64,000 nt of DNA from an uncultured Eubacteriales bacterium (GTDB taxonomy: Bacteria > Bacillota > Clostridia > Oscillospirales > Acutalibacteraceae): positions 5,616-69,615 of the forward strand of contig CAKUMQ010000006.1 in NCBI GenBank assembly GCA_934667845.1, given 5' to 3'. Position 1 is the first letter of the stretch. Every line of letters begins with the position of its first letter. This document shows, piece after piece, positions 44,639-54,131 of this stretch. Under the pieces are notes generated by a model. It was not told the origin of the DNA and made no database searches. It saw nothing but the letters and a program-made list of their open reading frames with translations. Both the position numbers and the translations under genes were made by a program.

Positions 44639-45709
44639 TCACTCGTCCCGGCCGCTGTCGTTTTCGGTCTTGTCGGGTGTCTTTTCGGACGACTGCCCGG
44701 GCGAACGCAGGATCAGCGCGATCGCCACGCCGCCGCCCGCCAGCACCACGGCGACAATAATGATCACGATCATCCACACGTTCACGCCGCCGGAGGGCTG
44801 CGTGGAAGCATCGTGCACCGTGGTCGGCACGGTCGTCGCCGCATCGGACGGGGCGGAAACGGGCTCGCTGCTGCCGTCCGGCTCGCTGCTGTCCGGCGCG
44901 GGAGCTGTCGTCCGGCTGTCAGAGCTGCTTTGCGCCGTTGTACCCGGCGCTTTCGTCGGGGCGGTCGTATCCGGCGCCTTTGTCGGCGCAGTGGTGTTCA
45001 CCGGCGCCTCCGTGCGTTTGATCGGTGCGGTCACCGGCTCGAACGCCTTGGCGTTTGCATCCACCAGATACATCCGCAGGCTGGAGATCTCGAACTGACC
45101 GGATATGGAGGTGAAGCGCAGCACCGGTTTAACGGCGTCAAGCGGCATATCCGCGCTCCCGCCGCTCCAGTCGTTCGTCACCGGCTGGTTGTTGATAAAG
45201 AGGTTGCGGGTATACCGCCCGGCATCGTCGGGGCGGAAATAGATATCGAACTTGAAATACGACCCTTTCGGGATCTTGATATTCGTGCACTGCGCCTGCT
45301 CCTTGCCGCTCTCGCGCAGATAGATCACGTTCGGGCAGACCTTGACCGACTGGCTCACCTTGCCGTTGTCGTTCGTCGTCACCTCAAAGCCGATCCAGTC
45401 CTCGGTGTCCTTGTCCACCTTGACCCACATGCTGACCATATAGGGCGCCAGGTCGGTGAGCCCGGAGGCGTCGACAGCAAATTCAACGGTCTTGTCCTCG
45501 TTGCCGCCCTCGCTGATCAGCTGATCCTTTGTATACAGATAGTCGCCGGTGTCGCCGGTGATCTTACCAAGGTCGATCAGGTTCTTTCCGCCCTTCGGGC
45601 ACAGCGGCGCACCGCCGACCGACGGGCCGGCTGCCAGCGCCGTCAGACCGGGCACGGTCAGCAGAGCCAGCACCATGAGCAGTATAAGAATACTTTTCGC
45701 TTTTTTCAT
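44639..45709 (-). CDS. LamG-like surface protein with C-terminal membrane anchor
   Basis: About 356 aa. Signal peptide (residues 1-27, ending ALAAG), then a beta-sandwich domain of concanavalin/LamG type (VSMWVKVDKDTEDWIGFEV, YTRNLFINNQPV). A Thr/Pro/Ser-rich stalk with APTKAPDTTAPTKAPGTT repeats precedes a membrane helix (VWMIVIIIVAVVLAGGG) and a charged tail. Probably displays a glycan-binding module on the cell surface. The C-terminal half of a relative is on the plus strand at 51636-52004. I used the ATG at 45709; a GTG nine bases earlier is closer to the AAAGGA site and could be the true start. Confidence 0.65.
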   Translation of the reverse strand: MKKAKSILILLMVLALLTVPGLTALAAGPSVGGAPLCPKGGKNLIDLGKITGDTGDYLYTKDQLISEGGNEDKTVEFAVDASGLTDLAPYMVSMWVKVDKDTEDWIGFEVTTNDNGKVSQSVKVCPNVIYLRESGKEQAQCTNIKIPKGSYFKFDIYFRPDDAGRYTRNLFINNQPVTNDWSGGSADMPLDAVKPVLRFTSISGQFEISSLRMYLVDANAKAFEPVTAPIKRTEAPVNTTAPTKAPDTTAPTKAPGTTAQSSSDSRTTAPAPDSSEPDGSSEPVSAPSDAATTVPTTVHDASTQPSGGVNVWMIVIIIVAVVLAGGGVAIALILRSPGQSSEKTPDKTENDSGRDE

Positions 45710-45741
45710 CGTTATCACAGTTCCTTTCGTGAAAGATCGGT

Positions 45742-47271
45742 TCAGCGGGCATACAGGGTAACGGGGACAAACGTGCGGGTGTGGTGGCCGACGGACGAGA
45801 TCTCCGCCGCCAGATCAAAGCGGCTGTCTGTCAGCGTTTCCGCCGTAAACGTGAACGTGAACGTCGTCTTGCCCTCGTTGCAGTAATAGGATTCCAGTGT
45901 GTCCTCCGCCATGCGGCCGGGCGTAACCGTCCAGTCAGCCGGGCAGTGCCAGCGGATCCGCAGCCACTGCTGCATCAAAAAGCCGTTGACCACGGTCAGG
46001 CGCAGTGTGCGCGGCTCGCCCGCGCGGATGAACGGCTCGCCGCCGTAGTCGAGCAGCGCGGTGTACAGCGTGCTCTCGGTCCGCACGACGAACGGGCTGC
46101 GCGAGAGCGTCTCAAAAAAGCTGGTGCCGAAATAGGCGTTGATCGCCCGCTCCCGGCAGAACATCTCCTCCGGCGTCCGGACCGTCACGGTGTAGCCCGG
46201 ACCGGACAGCACGTCGCACCGCCCGGGACCGAGGAAGGTCGGCGTCAGACGCAGCAGGCGGTCGGTCAGCTCATCGACCGTGGCGGGGATCCGCAGCCCC
46301 ACGTCCGCGACGTTGATGCACTTGGTCTTGATCTTTCCGCCCAGCGGGGCAAGCCACTTTTCCGGCAGCGCCGATCCGCCGTGCAGGATCCCCAGCAGCG
46401 CGCCCAGCGTCCCCGCCGTACAGTCGGCGTCCTCGCCGCAGCCCGCCGCGATGCAGATGCTGCGCCCGAGATCGCCGCCGCCGTACAGCCAGCCGATGAT
46501 GATGATGCCGATGTTGCTCGGTGCGTCGTAGCCCGGCTCAGCCACCGGGATGTCCGGATCCATCTGCTCGCGCGGGGTGCCCATCGCGCCGAAGCTGCCC
46601 GGCTCCTCGATCAGCAGGCGGCGGCGCGCCTCGCGCCAGTCCAGCCCCTCGGCATGGCTTCGCTGCACGCAGCGCACCGCGCGGCTGACGCCGCAGTTCT
46701 CCGGGATATAGGACAGACCGATGTCGATCAGCGTCGCCGTGTCCTGCACGACGAACGCCGCGCTCTGCACCGCGGCGCAGAACACCTCGGCATACAGCCC
46801 CTCCCCGGCATGGTCGACGCAGGCATCCTCAAACGCATAGCGCGCCGCGCCCTCCGGGTCGCCCGGCACAAGGCACGCCCAGATCTCCGACAGGATGAAC
46901 GCGCCGCAGCTGTCGCGGAAGCGGTTGTTCACATAGCCGGACAGCGGCGGCAGCATTCCGGCGCGCATATTGTTGCGCCCCGCGCCGTATTCCGCCCAGT
47001 GCGGCGTGATGAACCAGTGCCAGTATTCTCCCAGGATCTGCGCGTCGATGCGGCTGCCGAAACGCTCTGCGGCATTGAGCCAGACCAGCTGCAGGTCAAG
47101 GTCGTCGTTCGGCAGCGGCTCGCCACCCAGCTCCTGCGTATAAAAATCAATATCGAACACGCCGCGCAGGCACTCAAACGGCGCGCCCAGCGTGCCGCCG
47201 ATGTTCTTGCCGTGCCAGCAGCCGAGCACCTTGTCGCGGTATTCGGCAAAGGATAATGTCCGTTTCTGCAT
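45742..47271 (-). CDS. ADP-ribosylglycohydrolase-family protein with C-terminal beta-domain
   Basis: The 509-aa protein has the helical ADP-ribosylglycohydrolase fold. The opening is YRDKVLGCWHGKNIGGTLGAPFE, and the two Mg-binding motifs are PNDDLDLQLVWL (about 57) and CGEDADCTAGTLGALLG (about 275). A separate C-terminal region (about 350-509) looks like a beta-sandwich (LRLTVVNGFLMQQWLRIRW). Proteins of this family in glycan clusters may cut N-glycosidic bonds on sugars instead of ADP-ribose; the substrate here is open. It lies 13 bp behind the binding protein gene. Confidence 0.8.
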   Translation of the reverse strand: MQKRTLSFAEYRDKVLGCWHGKNIGGTLGAPFECLRGVFDIDFYTQELGGEPLPNDDLDLQLVWLNAAERFGSRIDAQILGEYWHWFITPHWAEYGAGRNNMRAGMLPPLSGYVNNRFRDSCGAFILSEIWACLVPGDPEGAARYAFEDACVDHAGEGLYAEVFCAAVQSAAFVVQDTATLIDIGLSYIPENCGVSRAVRCVQRSHAEGLDWREARRRLLIEEPGSFGAMGTPREQMDPDIPVAEPGYDAPSNIGIIIIGWLYGGGDLGRSICIAAGCGEDADCTAGTLGALLGILHGGSALPEKWLAPLGGKIKTKCINVADVGLRIPATVDELTDRLLRLTPTFLGPGRCDVLSGPGYTVTVRTPEEMFCRERAINAYFGTSFFETLSRSPFVVRTESTLYTALLDYGGEPFIRAGEPRTLRLTVVNGFLMQQWLRIRWHCPADWTVTPGRMAEDTLESYYCNEGKTTFTFTFTAETLTDSRFDLAAEISSVGHHTRTFVPVTLYAR

Positions 47272-47284
47272 CGTTTGCTCCTTT

Positions 47285-49096
47285 TTACTGCTTGACAGCC
47301 GTGATATCGTCCAGATACAGCGTGTGCGTGCCGGGCTGCTCCCCGTCGAACGTCAGGTACAGCTTCGTGACCCGCGTCAGATCCAGATCGACCTCGATGC
47401 CGCCCTCCGGGATCCGGAAATCGGCGAACGGGACGGTCACGGTCCGGCCCTCCGTGCCGTTCACCTGCAGATCGTACCGCCAGATGCCGCCGTTTTGCGT
47501 GTTGAACTGCAGCGTCACGGTCTGCGGCGTTCCGTCGCCCTTCACCCACAGGCGCAGCGCGTCGTTGCCTTCCCACGTTTTATAGACGTTGTGCTCCAGC
47601 GAGCCCCATCCGGCATCGGAGCAGTCATATACGATCCTGGCGGCGTATTGGCCGTCGCCCTGGCTGTTCGCCTTGTCCAGCGTCATCTGAATGTTGCCGC
47701 TGCCCTCGGTCAGCGCGACGTATTTCGCGATCCCGGCGGCGGTGTCGTCGCCGTAGCCCTCAAAATCGTCCACGGTCTTGGGGCTGAGCGGCAGATCCAC
47801 CTCCAGGGGCTTGAACATCTCCTCCGCCAGCGCCTCGACCGACGGCAATGTGCGCGCCAGCTCGACCTCCCATGTGCTGGCGTTGCCGACCATCAGCCAG
47901 CTGGCCGGATCCGCCCACGGCGCCAGCTCCAGCACCGGGATGCACTTTTCGGGATCGCGGACCGTGCGCACCTGTTCCATGTTCTCATCGCTCAGATGGG
48001 CGTTCTGCTGCAGCTTTTTCAGCTGCTTCTCCTGATATTCGGCGCTCTGCAGGTGGTCAAGCTCGATCGCGTAATAGGCTACCGCGCCGTTCGGGTTCTT
48101 CGCGCCGTCGGGGATCCAGATGCCGCTGACCTGCCCGCGCACATAATATTTGTCCACCTTGGGATCGCGCGCCATCGGGCAGATGCCCAGCTGTCCCGCC
48201 TCGGCGATCTTCACGACGGAGGGATCGGTATAAAACGGCTCGCCGAACGTCATGGCGACCTTGCCCTCGCCGAACATCTCCAGCACGCCGGAGATCACAG
48301 ACGGGCAGACCTTATCCTTGACCACCATATCCGAGAGTAGCGTCATTGCCCGGGCAATATCGGTGTCGGTCACCTTGTTCTCAAAGGTCTTGTTCCTGCC
48401 GTCGAAATCGCCCAGCACCTTGCCGGTGGAATACAGCATCGGGAAGGGGCGGTTGACTGCGATGCCATACACCTCCGGCACGCCGTCGCGGTCGCTGTCC
48501 TCGGTCAGCTTCAGGGCGTATTCGCGCATCTTATCCCAGTCCCACTCGTTGCGCTGATACAGCTCCCACGGGCTTTCCAGCCCCGCGTCCTCGATCAGCT
48601 TCGTGTTATAGAACATGCACGTCGAGCTGCCGTATCCGCTCACCAGCAGATAATGGCTGTCGCCCCAAACGGTATCGTCATAATACTGCTTACACGCGGC
48701 AAACAGCGGATGGGACATATCCAGATACGGATCGACCGGCTGCACCAGCGAATTGACGATGTAGTTGGGATAATCGTAGCCGTCGCTGCGGAACATCGCC
48801 GCGTCGGGCGCGGAATCGGACAGCACGAGCGTCGCCAGACGCACCGTCAGATCCTCCCACGGGGTGATGACCGTTTCCGCCTGCAGCCCGTAGCTGTTTT
48901 GCAGCTCCTCCTTCATCTCGTCCGTGATCTCGGACGACGAAAGCATCTGAAACTTCGTCTGCCCGCCGAAGTCCAGCGGCGGCAGATCGCCGTTTTCCGG
49001 CGTGACGACGCCCTGTGACTGCCCGTCGCAGGCGGCGAGCAGCAGCATCAGGCACAGCGTGCACAGCGAGAGCAGAATGATCTTTTTGCGGTCCAT
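47285..49096 (-). CDS. Sugar-binding lipoprotein with C-terminal CBM11-like domain
   Basis: About 603 aa. Lipoprotein signal (LLLAACDG, Cys near residue 22). Residues of about 35-410 form the solute-binding fold (QTKFQMLSSSEITDEMKEEL onward, with AAMFRSDGYDYPNYIVNSL). The last 170 residues (DDFEGYGDDTAAG, LRLWVKGDGTPQTVTLQF, VTKLYLTFDGE) look like a CBM11/CIA30-type carbohydrate-binding domain. It is lipid-anchored, unlike its counterpart at 6275-9112. It serves the two permeases directly upstream. The ATG at 49096 has GGAGGACACC before it. Confidence 0.85.
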   Translation of the reverse strand: MDRKKIILLSLCTLCLMLLLAACDGQSQGVVTPENGDLPPLDFGGQTKFQMLSSSEITDEMKEELQNSYGLQAETVITPWEDLTVRLATLVLSDSAPDAAMFRSDGYDYPNYIVNSLVQPVDPYLDMSHPLFAACKQYYDDTVWGDSHYLLVSGYGSSTCMFYNTKLIEDAGLESPWELYQRNEWDWDKMREYALKLTEDSDRDGVPEVYGIAVNRPFPMLYSTGKVLGDFDGRNKTFENKVTDTDIARAMTLLSDMVVKDKVCPSVISGVLEMFGEGKVAMTFGEPFYTDPSVVKIAEAGQLGICPMARDPKVDKYYVRGQVSGIWIPDGAKNPNGAVAYYAIELDHLQSAEYQEKQLKKLQQNAHLSDENMEQVRTVRDPEKCIPVLELAPWADPASWLMVGNASTWEVELARTLPSVEALAEEMFKPLEVDLPLSPKTVDDFEGYGDDTAAGIAKYVALTEGSGNIQMTLDKANSQGDGQYAARIVYDCSDAGWGSLEHNVYKTWEGNDALRLWVKGDGTPQTVTLQFNTQNGGIWRYDLQVNGTEGRTVTVPFADFRIPEGGIEVDLDLTRVTKLYLTFDGEQPGTHTLYLDDITAVKQ

Positions 49097-49127
49097 ATGG
49101 TGTCCTCCTTTTTGTTCCCCGGGCGGG

Positions 49128-50126
49128 TCAGCCGACCAGTCCGGTGCGTTCGATGCCTTCGGTAAAATAGCGCTGCAGCGCCACATACATGAGCAGCAGC
49201 GGCGCAATGCTCAGCAGGCAGCCCGCCTGCATACGGGTCGAGATCAGATATTCGTCATTGAGGAACGCACCGGAGCCTTCACGCGTGCTCAGCAGGCTGC
49301 CCAGCGTCGCGAGCGCCGTCGATACGGTGCGCACGTTCGTGAAATACATGGTGGTGAAATAGTAATCGTTCCAGTACCAGACGACGGAGAACAGGAACAC
49401 GGTCAAAAACGCCGGTCCGGCGTTCGGCACGATCACGCGTAAAAACGTTTTGACGAAGCCGCAGCCGTCGATATAGGCCGCATCCTCCAGCTCACGCGGC
49501 AGGCCGCGGTAGAACTGACGGAATATGTAGATGAACAGGCCGGAGCGGATACCCACGCCGAAAAATGCCGGGATATACAGCGTCCAGCCGGTGTTGAGCA
49601 GATTGACGGTCAGCGGCTTGCCGGTGAACAGCCCGATCAGCGAGCCGATGCCGAACAGGTCGAACGATTTGTACGAAAGATAGGTCGGCACATACACGAC
49701 GGAGCTGGGCACGATGATCGTGAACAGCACCAGCGCGAACAGCAGCCGCTTGAACCGGAACTCGAACCGCGCGAAGCCGTAGCCGACGATGGCGCAGGAC
49801 ATGACCTGCAAAAGCGAGCTGAACAGTCCCAGCCGCACGGTATTCCACAGCGCGCGGGGATAATCCATCGCCAAAAAGGAATCCTTCATCGCCTCCAGCG
49901 AAAGGTGCTTCGGGATCCACACGACCGAGGGATCCGCCATGTCGGCAGCCGTGCGGAACGAGATGCTGAGCATATAGATCAGCGGATACAGAATGATAAA
50001 GCTGACCCCGATCAGAAACGCGCTGCGAAACACGGTCCACGCGGCGGAGGATAACCGGTTCTTCAGCCGGAGCGACCGGCTGCCGTCCGCACGGGGGTGC
50101 AGCTTTGCACCATGGTCTGTTCTCAT
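49128..50126 (-). CDS. Carbohydrate ABC transporter permease, MalG type
   Basis: About 332 aa with a basic N-terminal tail and six predicted helices. The EAA loop reads ELEDAAYIDGCGFVKTFLRV near residue 210-229. It pairs with the MalF-type permease 22 bp upstream. I chose the ATG at 50126 (GGAGGAACG upstream); a longer frame reaches into the neighbouring gene. No ATPase is encoded here. Confidence 0.9.
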   Translation of the reverse strand: MRTDHGAKLHPRADGSRSLRLKNRLSSAAWTVFRSAFLIGVSFIILYPLIYMLSISFRTAADMADPSVVWIPKHLSLEAMKDSFLAMDYPRALWNTVRLGLFSSLLQVMSCAIVGYGFARFEFRFKRLLFALVLFTIIVPSSVVYVPTYLSYKSFDLFGIGSLIGLFTGKPLTVNLLNTGWTLYIPAFFGVGIRSGLFIYIFRQFYRGLPRELEDAAYIDGCGFVKTFLRVIVPNAGPAFLTVFLFSVVWYWNDYYFTTMYFTNVRTVSTALATLGSLLSTREGSGAFLNDEYLISTRMQAGCLLSIAPLLLMYVALQRYFTEGIERTGLVG

Positions 50127-50148
50127 GTGGCGTTCCTCCTTTCCGTCC

Positions 50149-51051
50149 TCAGTCGACATAGACGATCCTGCGGCTGACGATCCGGAACACGACCGCCAGT
50201 ATCGCCCCGATCACCACAAAATACACCCACGCCAGCGCCGAGGAATAGGCAAACTTCACCTTCTCCTGCACGGTGGATACGATCAGCCGCATGACGGGGT
50301 TGCTGTAGGAGGTGAAGCTGTCGGTGATCGAATAGATCAGGTTGACCATCAGCATGGGCGAGAGCATGGGAAACGTGACCTTCCAGAACATCTCCCACCG
50401 CGTCGCGCCGTCGATGGACGCCGCCTCGTACAGCGTGCCGGGCACAGCCTGCAGCCCCGCCAGAAACAGCAGGATCTGGATGCCGGAACGCCACGACAGC
50501 TCAAAGATGTCGTTCGAGGTGTTCACGATCACGCCGATCATGCCGCTGCCGACGCCCAGACCCTGCAGCAGGTCGTTCAGCGCCGTTACCTGGAACAGCT
50601 GCGAGGTCTTTTCGCCGGACAGGATCATCTGGGACATATAATCGCCGTTGATGATGTCGATGATCACACCGGAGGCGATGATCACCGGCAGAAAGAACAC
50701 GGCGCGCGCCACAGTCCGCCCGCGGAACTTTTCGTTGAGCAGCAGCGCCATGATCAGGCTGAACACCAAAATCAGCGGCACCTGATACAGCAGATCCTTC
50801 ACCGTTTCGACCAACAGGGGGACAAACTCGCTGTCCTCTGTAAAGGCGACACGGAAATTCTCCAGCCCGACGTGGCGGCTCTCAAAGCCGCCCACGCTGA
50901 TCTTCAGCTCGCGGAAGCTGTAGATCAGCGACTGGACGAGCGGACGGGCATACACCAAAAAGAACCCGATGAGCCAAAGGCCGATGAAGCCGTATCCGAC
51001 CAGCGACTTTTTGCGCTCGTAGCTCATTTTCCCGCGCCGTTTACCGGGCAT
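50149..51051 (-). CDS. Sugar ABC transporter permease, MalF type
   Basis: About 300 aa. The opening (MPGKRRGKMSYERKKSLVGY) closely resembles the permease fragment at the left edge of the window. EAA loop: YEAASIDGATRWEMFWKVTF at about 195-214. I chose the ATG at 51051 because GGGAGGGG lies 8 bp upstream; an ATG two codons earlier sits too close to it. The start overlaps the stop of the truncated DUF5696-type gene, implying coupling. Confidence 0.9.
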   Translation of the reverse strand: MPGKRRGKMSYERKKSLVGYGFIGLWLIGFFLVYARPLVQSLIYSFRELKISVGGFESRHVGLENFRVAFTEDSEFVPLLVETVKDLLYQVPLILVFSLIMALLLNEKFRGRTVARAVFFLPVIIASGVIIDIINGDYMSQMILSGEKTSQLFQVTALNDLLQGLGVGSGMIGVIVNTSNDIFELSWRSGIQILLFLAGLQAVPGTLYEAASIDGATRWEMFWKVTFPMLSPMLMVNLIYSITDSFTSYSNPVMRLIVSTVQEKVKFAYSSALAWVYFVVIGAILAVVFRIVSRRIVYVD

Positions 51052-51640
51052 CGCCATCCCCTCCCTTCGCGACGGTGTAGGACATGCCGCCAAGCACCGT
51101 GCCGCCCGCGTTTGTCTCCTTATCGGTCGCGTTGACCAGAATGACGGTACCGTTTTCGTACACGGTGCGCGACACGCCGGGCGAGAGCTGCACATAGTCC
51201 GCGATCGCCGTGCCCGCCGCGGGAGCCAGCGCCGCTTTCAGTTCGCGGTACTGTCCGGCGGCTTTCGCGGTCCATTCGGACAGCCGTGCGTTATACAGGG
51301 CGGTGTAGGCGGTGTCCTGCAGGCGCTCGTCCTGCCCGTCGGCATCGTCATACAGCCGGTAATACAGCGAGGAGCCGGTCGCGATCGCCGTCAGCAGCGC
51401 CGCGCGCGGATCGTCGGACAGATTGACCGCGCCGCCCGCACAGGGGCGCAGCCCGTTCATCACCAGAGCATAAAACGGTACGCTCTCGTCGGCGATGTCG
51501 TACCCGCTCGCCGCATCCGGCGTATCGAGCACAGCCGACGCCGCCGCCAGCAGATAGCTGTTGCCGCCGAAGACCAGCACATCCCTGCCGCCCTCACGCA
51601 GCTGTCCGGCAGCCTGTGCCGCCGCCTCGGCGCGCCGCGT
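51041..51640 (-). pseudogene. C-terminal fragment of a DUF5696-type protein (5' end missing)
   Basis: About 200 residues remain. They align by eye with the last third of the 741-aa protein at 122-2347: SGYD-x-ADESVPFYALVMNG against SGYD-x-FDESVPFYQMVFSG, and TVYENGTVILVNATDKE against TYENGTKLLVNRTE. Homology can be followed up to about NTRRAEAAAQAAGQ and stops at 51632-51645; no signal peptide or start with a binding site exists. It is followed by the MalF permease, as in the left-hand cluster. The gene is cut by the junction described in the findings. Confidence 0.8.
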
Positions 51641-52004
51641 GTTTATCGACGGCGAGCCGACCGTCAACAACTGGAGCGGCTCGTCGGAAATGATCCTTGA
51701 CGCGCTGGCGCCCGCGCTGCAGATCCGTTCGCGCAGCAGCGCCTACACCATGCGGCAGGTGCGCCTGTATGCCGCCGACCCCGACGCGACGGAGTTTGAG
51801 CCGGATGAGAGCGACGGCGGCACAGCCGACTCCGGCGACAGCAGACCGGAGGACAGCGGCTCCGACCCCGAAAAACCGGACGACAGCAAAGCGGACAACA
51901 GCAGCGGTTCGCCGGATACCGGCGCCGCCCTGCCGTGTGCGGCTCTGCTGACCGCGCTCGGCGCGCTTGCCGCCGTATTCGGCAGCAAAAAGCGCCGCAG
52001 CTGA
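51636..52004 (+). pseudogene. C-terminal half of a LamG-like surface protein (5' end missing)
   Basis: About 122 residues. RRVFIDGEPTVNNWSGSSEM aligns with TRNLFINNQPVTNDWSGGSA of the intact protein at 44639-45709, and LYAADPDATEFEP with LVDANAKAFEP. The rest is a Ser/Asp-rich stalk, then PDTGAALPCAALLTALG and KKRRS, resembling a sortase-type or simple membrane anchor. No start codon with a binding site is present. It runs toward the AraC gene at 52076. Confidence 0.75.
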
Positions 52005-52075
52005 ACGCCCGCTGCCGGGCGGCGTCCCGACCGGGGCACCGCCCGGCAAAGCGGAGGGGAAAGGAGCACACGGCC

Positions 52076-53044
52076 ATGGGCAACATCTCCAAATTCCATT
52101 ACGACATGACCCGCTATCGCGAGCCGCTGCTTTGCGGCAGGTTCAAGGTGGTGCAGATCGGCGACCTGTGCTGCTCCGCCAATTACGACGTCGCACAGCA
52201 CGAGCAGGAATATCTGGAGTTTTCGTATATCGAATCGGGCAAGGCGTTTTTTCGGATCTCGCAGAACACGTTCGTCGCCGAGCCGGGCGACCTGATCCTC
52301 AACCGCCCCGGCGATATTCATCAGATCACCTCGGCAGCAGACGATCCCGTGCGGTTCTTCTATTTTTCGATCGTATTCTGCGAGGATCACCCGGAGTATG
52401 AACGCTTCCGCGAGATGAAGGCGTTCTTCGACACCACGAACAAGCGGGTGCTGCACAACGCCCTGTCCACCTATCAGCTGTTTTACAAGGCATTCAACGA
52501 GACCAGCAGCGATAAGCCGTTCGCGCTGGAGATGCTCGAGGCGTGCCTGACCGAGATCATGATCATCTTTTACCGCAGCATGAACGCCCTCGGCCGCACC
52601 TATTATTTCTCCAAGGCGAACAAGCAGACCGAGGATGAGCTGGTCAACAGCGTCATCGAGATCCTCAATTCGGGCGATCTGTGCGAGCGGCGGCTGGGCG
52701 ACCTCGGCCGGGAGATCGGCTACAGCTATCCGTATCTGTCGCAGATCTTCTCGCGCAAGATGGGGCAGTCGATCCGCAGCTATCATCAGCGCCTGCAATT
52801 CGAAAAAGCCATCGACCTGCTCAACGACAACATCAGCATTACCCGCGTCGCGGAAGCGCTGGGCTACACCTCCATCCACTCGTTCAGCCGCGCATTCGCC
52901 CGCTATTACGGCTTATCCCCCTCCAAGTATCTGGAGCAAAACGGCATATCCCCGAAGAAAGCCCCCGCCCCCGGGAACGGTCCTGCCGATCCCGAAGAGC
53001 CGGAACTATCCACCACCGACAAGAAGAGAGGAACGAACAGATGA
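52076..53044 (+). CDS. AraC-family transcriptional regulator
   Basis: About 322 aa. N-terminal cupin-like sensor (EYLEFSYIESGKAFF, PGDLILNRPGDIHQI), helical middle and AraC DNA-binding domain at the end (RLGDLGREIGYSYPYLSQIF, then VAEALGYTSIHSFSRAF). I took the ATG at 52076 (AAAGGAGCAC upstream), because the longer frame enters the neighbouring fragment. It heads an operon of two Gfo/Idh proteins and an epimerase; the next gene overlaps it by ATGA. Likely regulator of this set and possibly of the adjacent glycan cluster. Confidence 0.88.
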   Translation: MGNISKFHYDMTRYREPLLCGRFKVVQIGDLCCSANYDVAQHEQEYLEFSYIESGKAFFRISQNTFVAEPGDLILNRPGDIHQITSAADDPVRFFYFSIVFCEDHPEYERFREMKAFFDTTNKRVLHNALSTYQLFYKAFNETSSDKPFALEMLEACLTEIMIIFYRSMNALGRTYYFSKANKQTEDELVNSVIEILNSGDLCERRLGDLGREIGYSYPYLSQIFSRKMGQSIRSYHQRLQFEKAIDLLNDNISITRVAEALGYTSIHSFSRAFARYYGLSPSKYLEQNGISPKKAPAPGNGPADPEEPELSTTDKKRGTNR

Positions 53045-54093
53045 AGATCGCCATCATCGGATGCGGTACTATTGCCAACAACGCCCACATCCCCGCCTAT
53101 ATGGCAAATCCCGATGCAGAGATCAAGTATTTCTGCGACATCATCCCGGAGCGCGCCCATGACGCCGTGGAAAAATACGGCTGCGGCACCGCCGTGGTCG
53201 ATTATCACGATGTGCTGACCGATCCGGAGGTCGAAGCGGTATCCGTCTGCACACCGAACAACGTCCACGCGCAGATCGCCATTGACGCGCTGCACGCGGG
53301 CAAAAACGTGCTGTGCGAAAAGCCCGCCGGGCGCACCTATGACGAGGTGGTGCGGATGCAGCAGGCGCAGCACGAAACGGGCAAGGTGCTCAACATCGGC
53401 GTCGTCAACCGGTTCAACGCCTCCGTGCGCCGCATCCGCGAATACATCCAAAGCGGCGAGCTGGGCGACGTGTTCCACGTCTATGTCAGCTTCCGCAGCC
53501 ACCGCAGCATTCCCGGCCTCGGCGGCGCGTTTACCACGAAAGCCATTGCCGGCGGCGGCGTGCTGATCGACTGGGGCGTGCATTTTCTCGATATCGTGAT
53601 GTACTGCTGCGGCGACCCGAAAGCGCTGACCGTCACGGGCGAGACGTTTTCCCGCCTCGGCTGCGACATGCCGAACTACACCTATCTCGGGATGTGGGCA
53701 GGCCCGCCGCAGTATGACGGCGTGTATGACGTGGATGATTCCGTCACCGCGCTGATCCGCACCGAGGGCCCGGTCATCACCCTCAACGGCGCCTGGGCAC
53801 AGAACATCGGCGAGGAAGAGATGTACATCGACTTCATGGGCGACAAGGGCGGCATCCGCCTGCAATACGGCAAGGAGTTCAAGGTCTACACCGCACAGCA
53901 CGGCGCACTGGTCGAATATGAGCCGAAATTCCCGCAGGAGCAGATGTTCCAAAACGAGATCGATGCCTTCCTCCGCTGTGTGCAGACCGGCGAAAAGCTC
54001 CCCTCGCACATCGACACGGCGATCATCACCGCCCGCATGATGCAGGCGATCTACGATTCTGCCGACGCCCACCGCGAGATCAGCCTTGACTGA
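53041..54093 (+). CDS. Gfo/Idh/MocA-family oxidoreductase
   Basis: The 350-aa protein starts with a Rossmann motif (AIIGCGTIANNAHIPAYM), has CEKPAGR at about residue 95 and the C-terminal domain including IDWGVHFLDIVMYC, with the His that usually lies in the active site. It is an NAD(P)-dependent sugar or cyclitol dehydrogenase of unknown substrate. The start overlaps the AraC stop by 4 bases. The next gene is 38 bp downstream. Confidence 0.88.
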   Translation: MKIAIIGCGTIANNAHIPAYMANPDAEIKYFCDIIPERAHDAVEKYGCGTAVVDYHDVLTDPEVEAVSVCTPNNVHAQIAIDALHAGKNVLCEKPAGRTYDEVVRMQQAQHETGKVLNIGVVNRFNASVRRIREYIQSGELGDVFHVYVSFRSHRSIPGLGGAFTTKAIAGGGVLIDWGVHFLDIVMYCCGDPKALTVTGETFSRLGCDMPNYTYLGMWAGPPQYDGVYDVDDSVTALIRTEGPVITLNGAWAQNIGEEEMYIDFMGDKGGIRLQYGKEFKVYTAQHGALVEYEPKFPQEQMFQNEIDAFLRCVQTGEKLPSHIDTAIITARMMQAIYDSADAHREISLD

Positions 54094-54131
54094 CGCGGCG
54101 GCACCGTGACGGCAAGATAAGGAGAACACCT

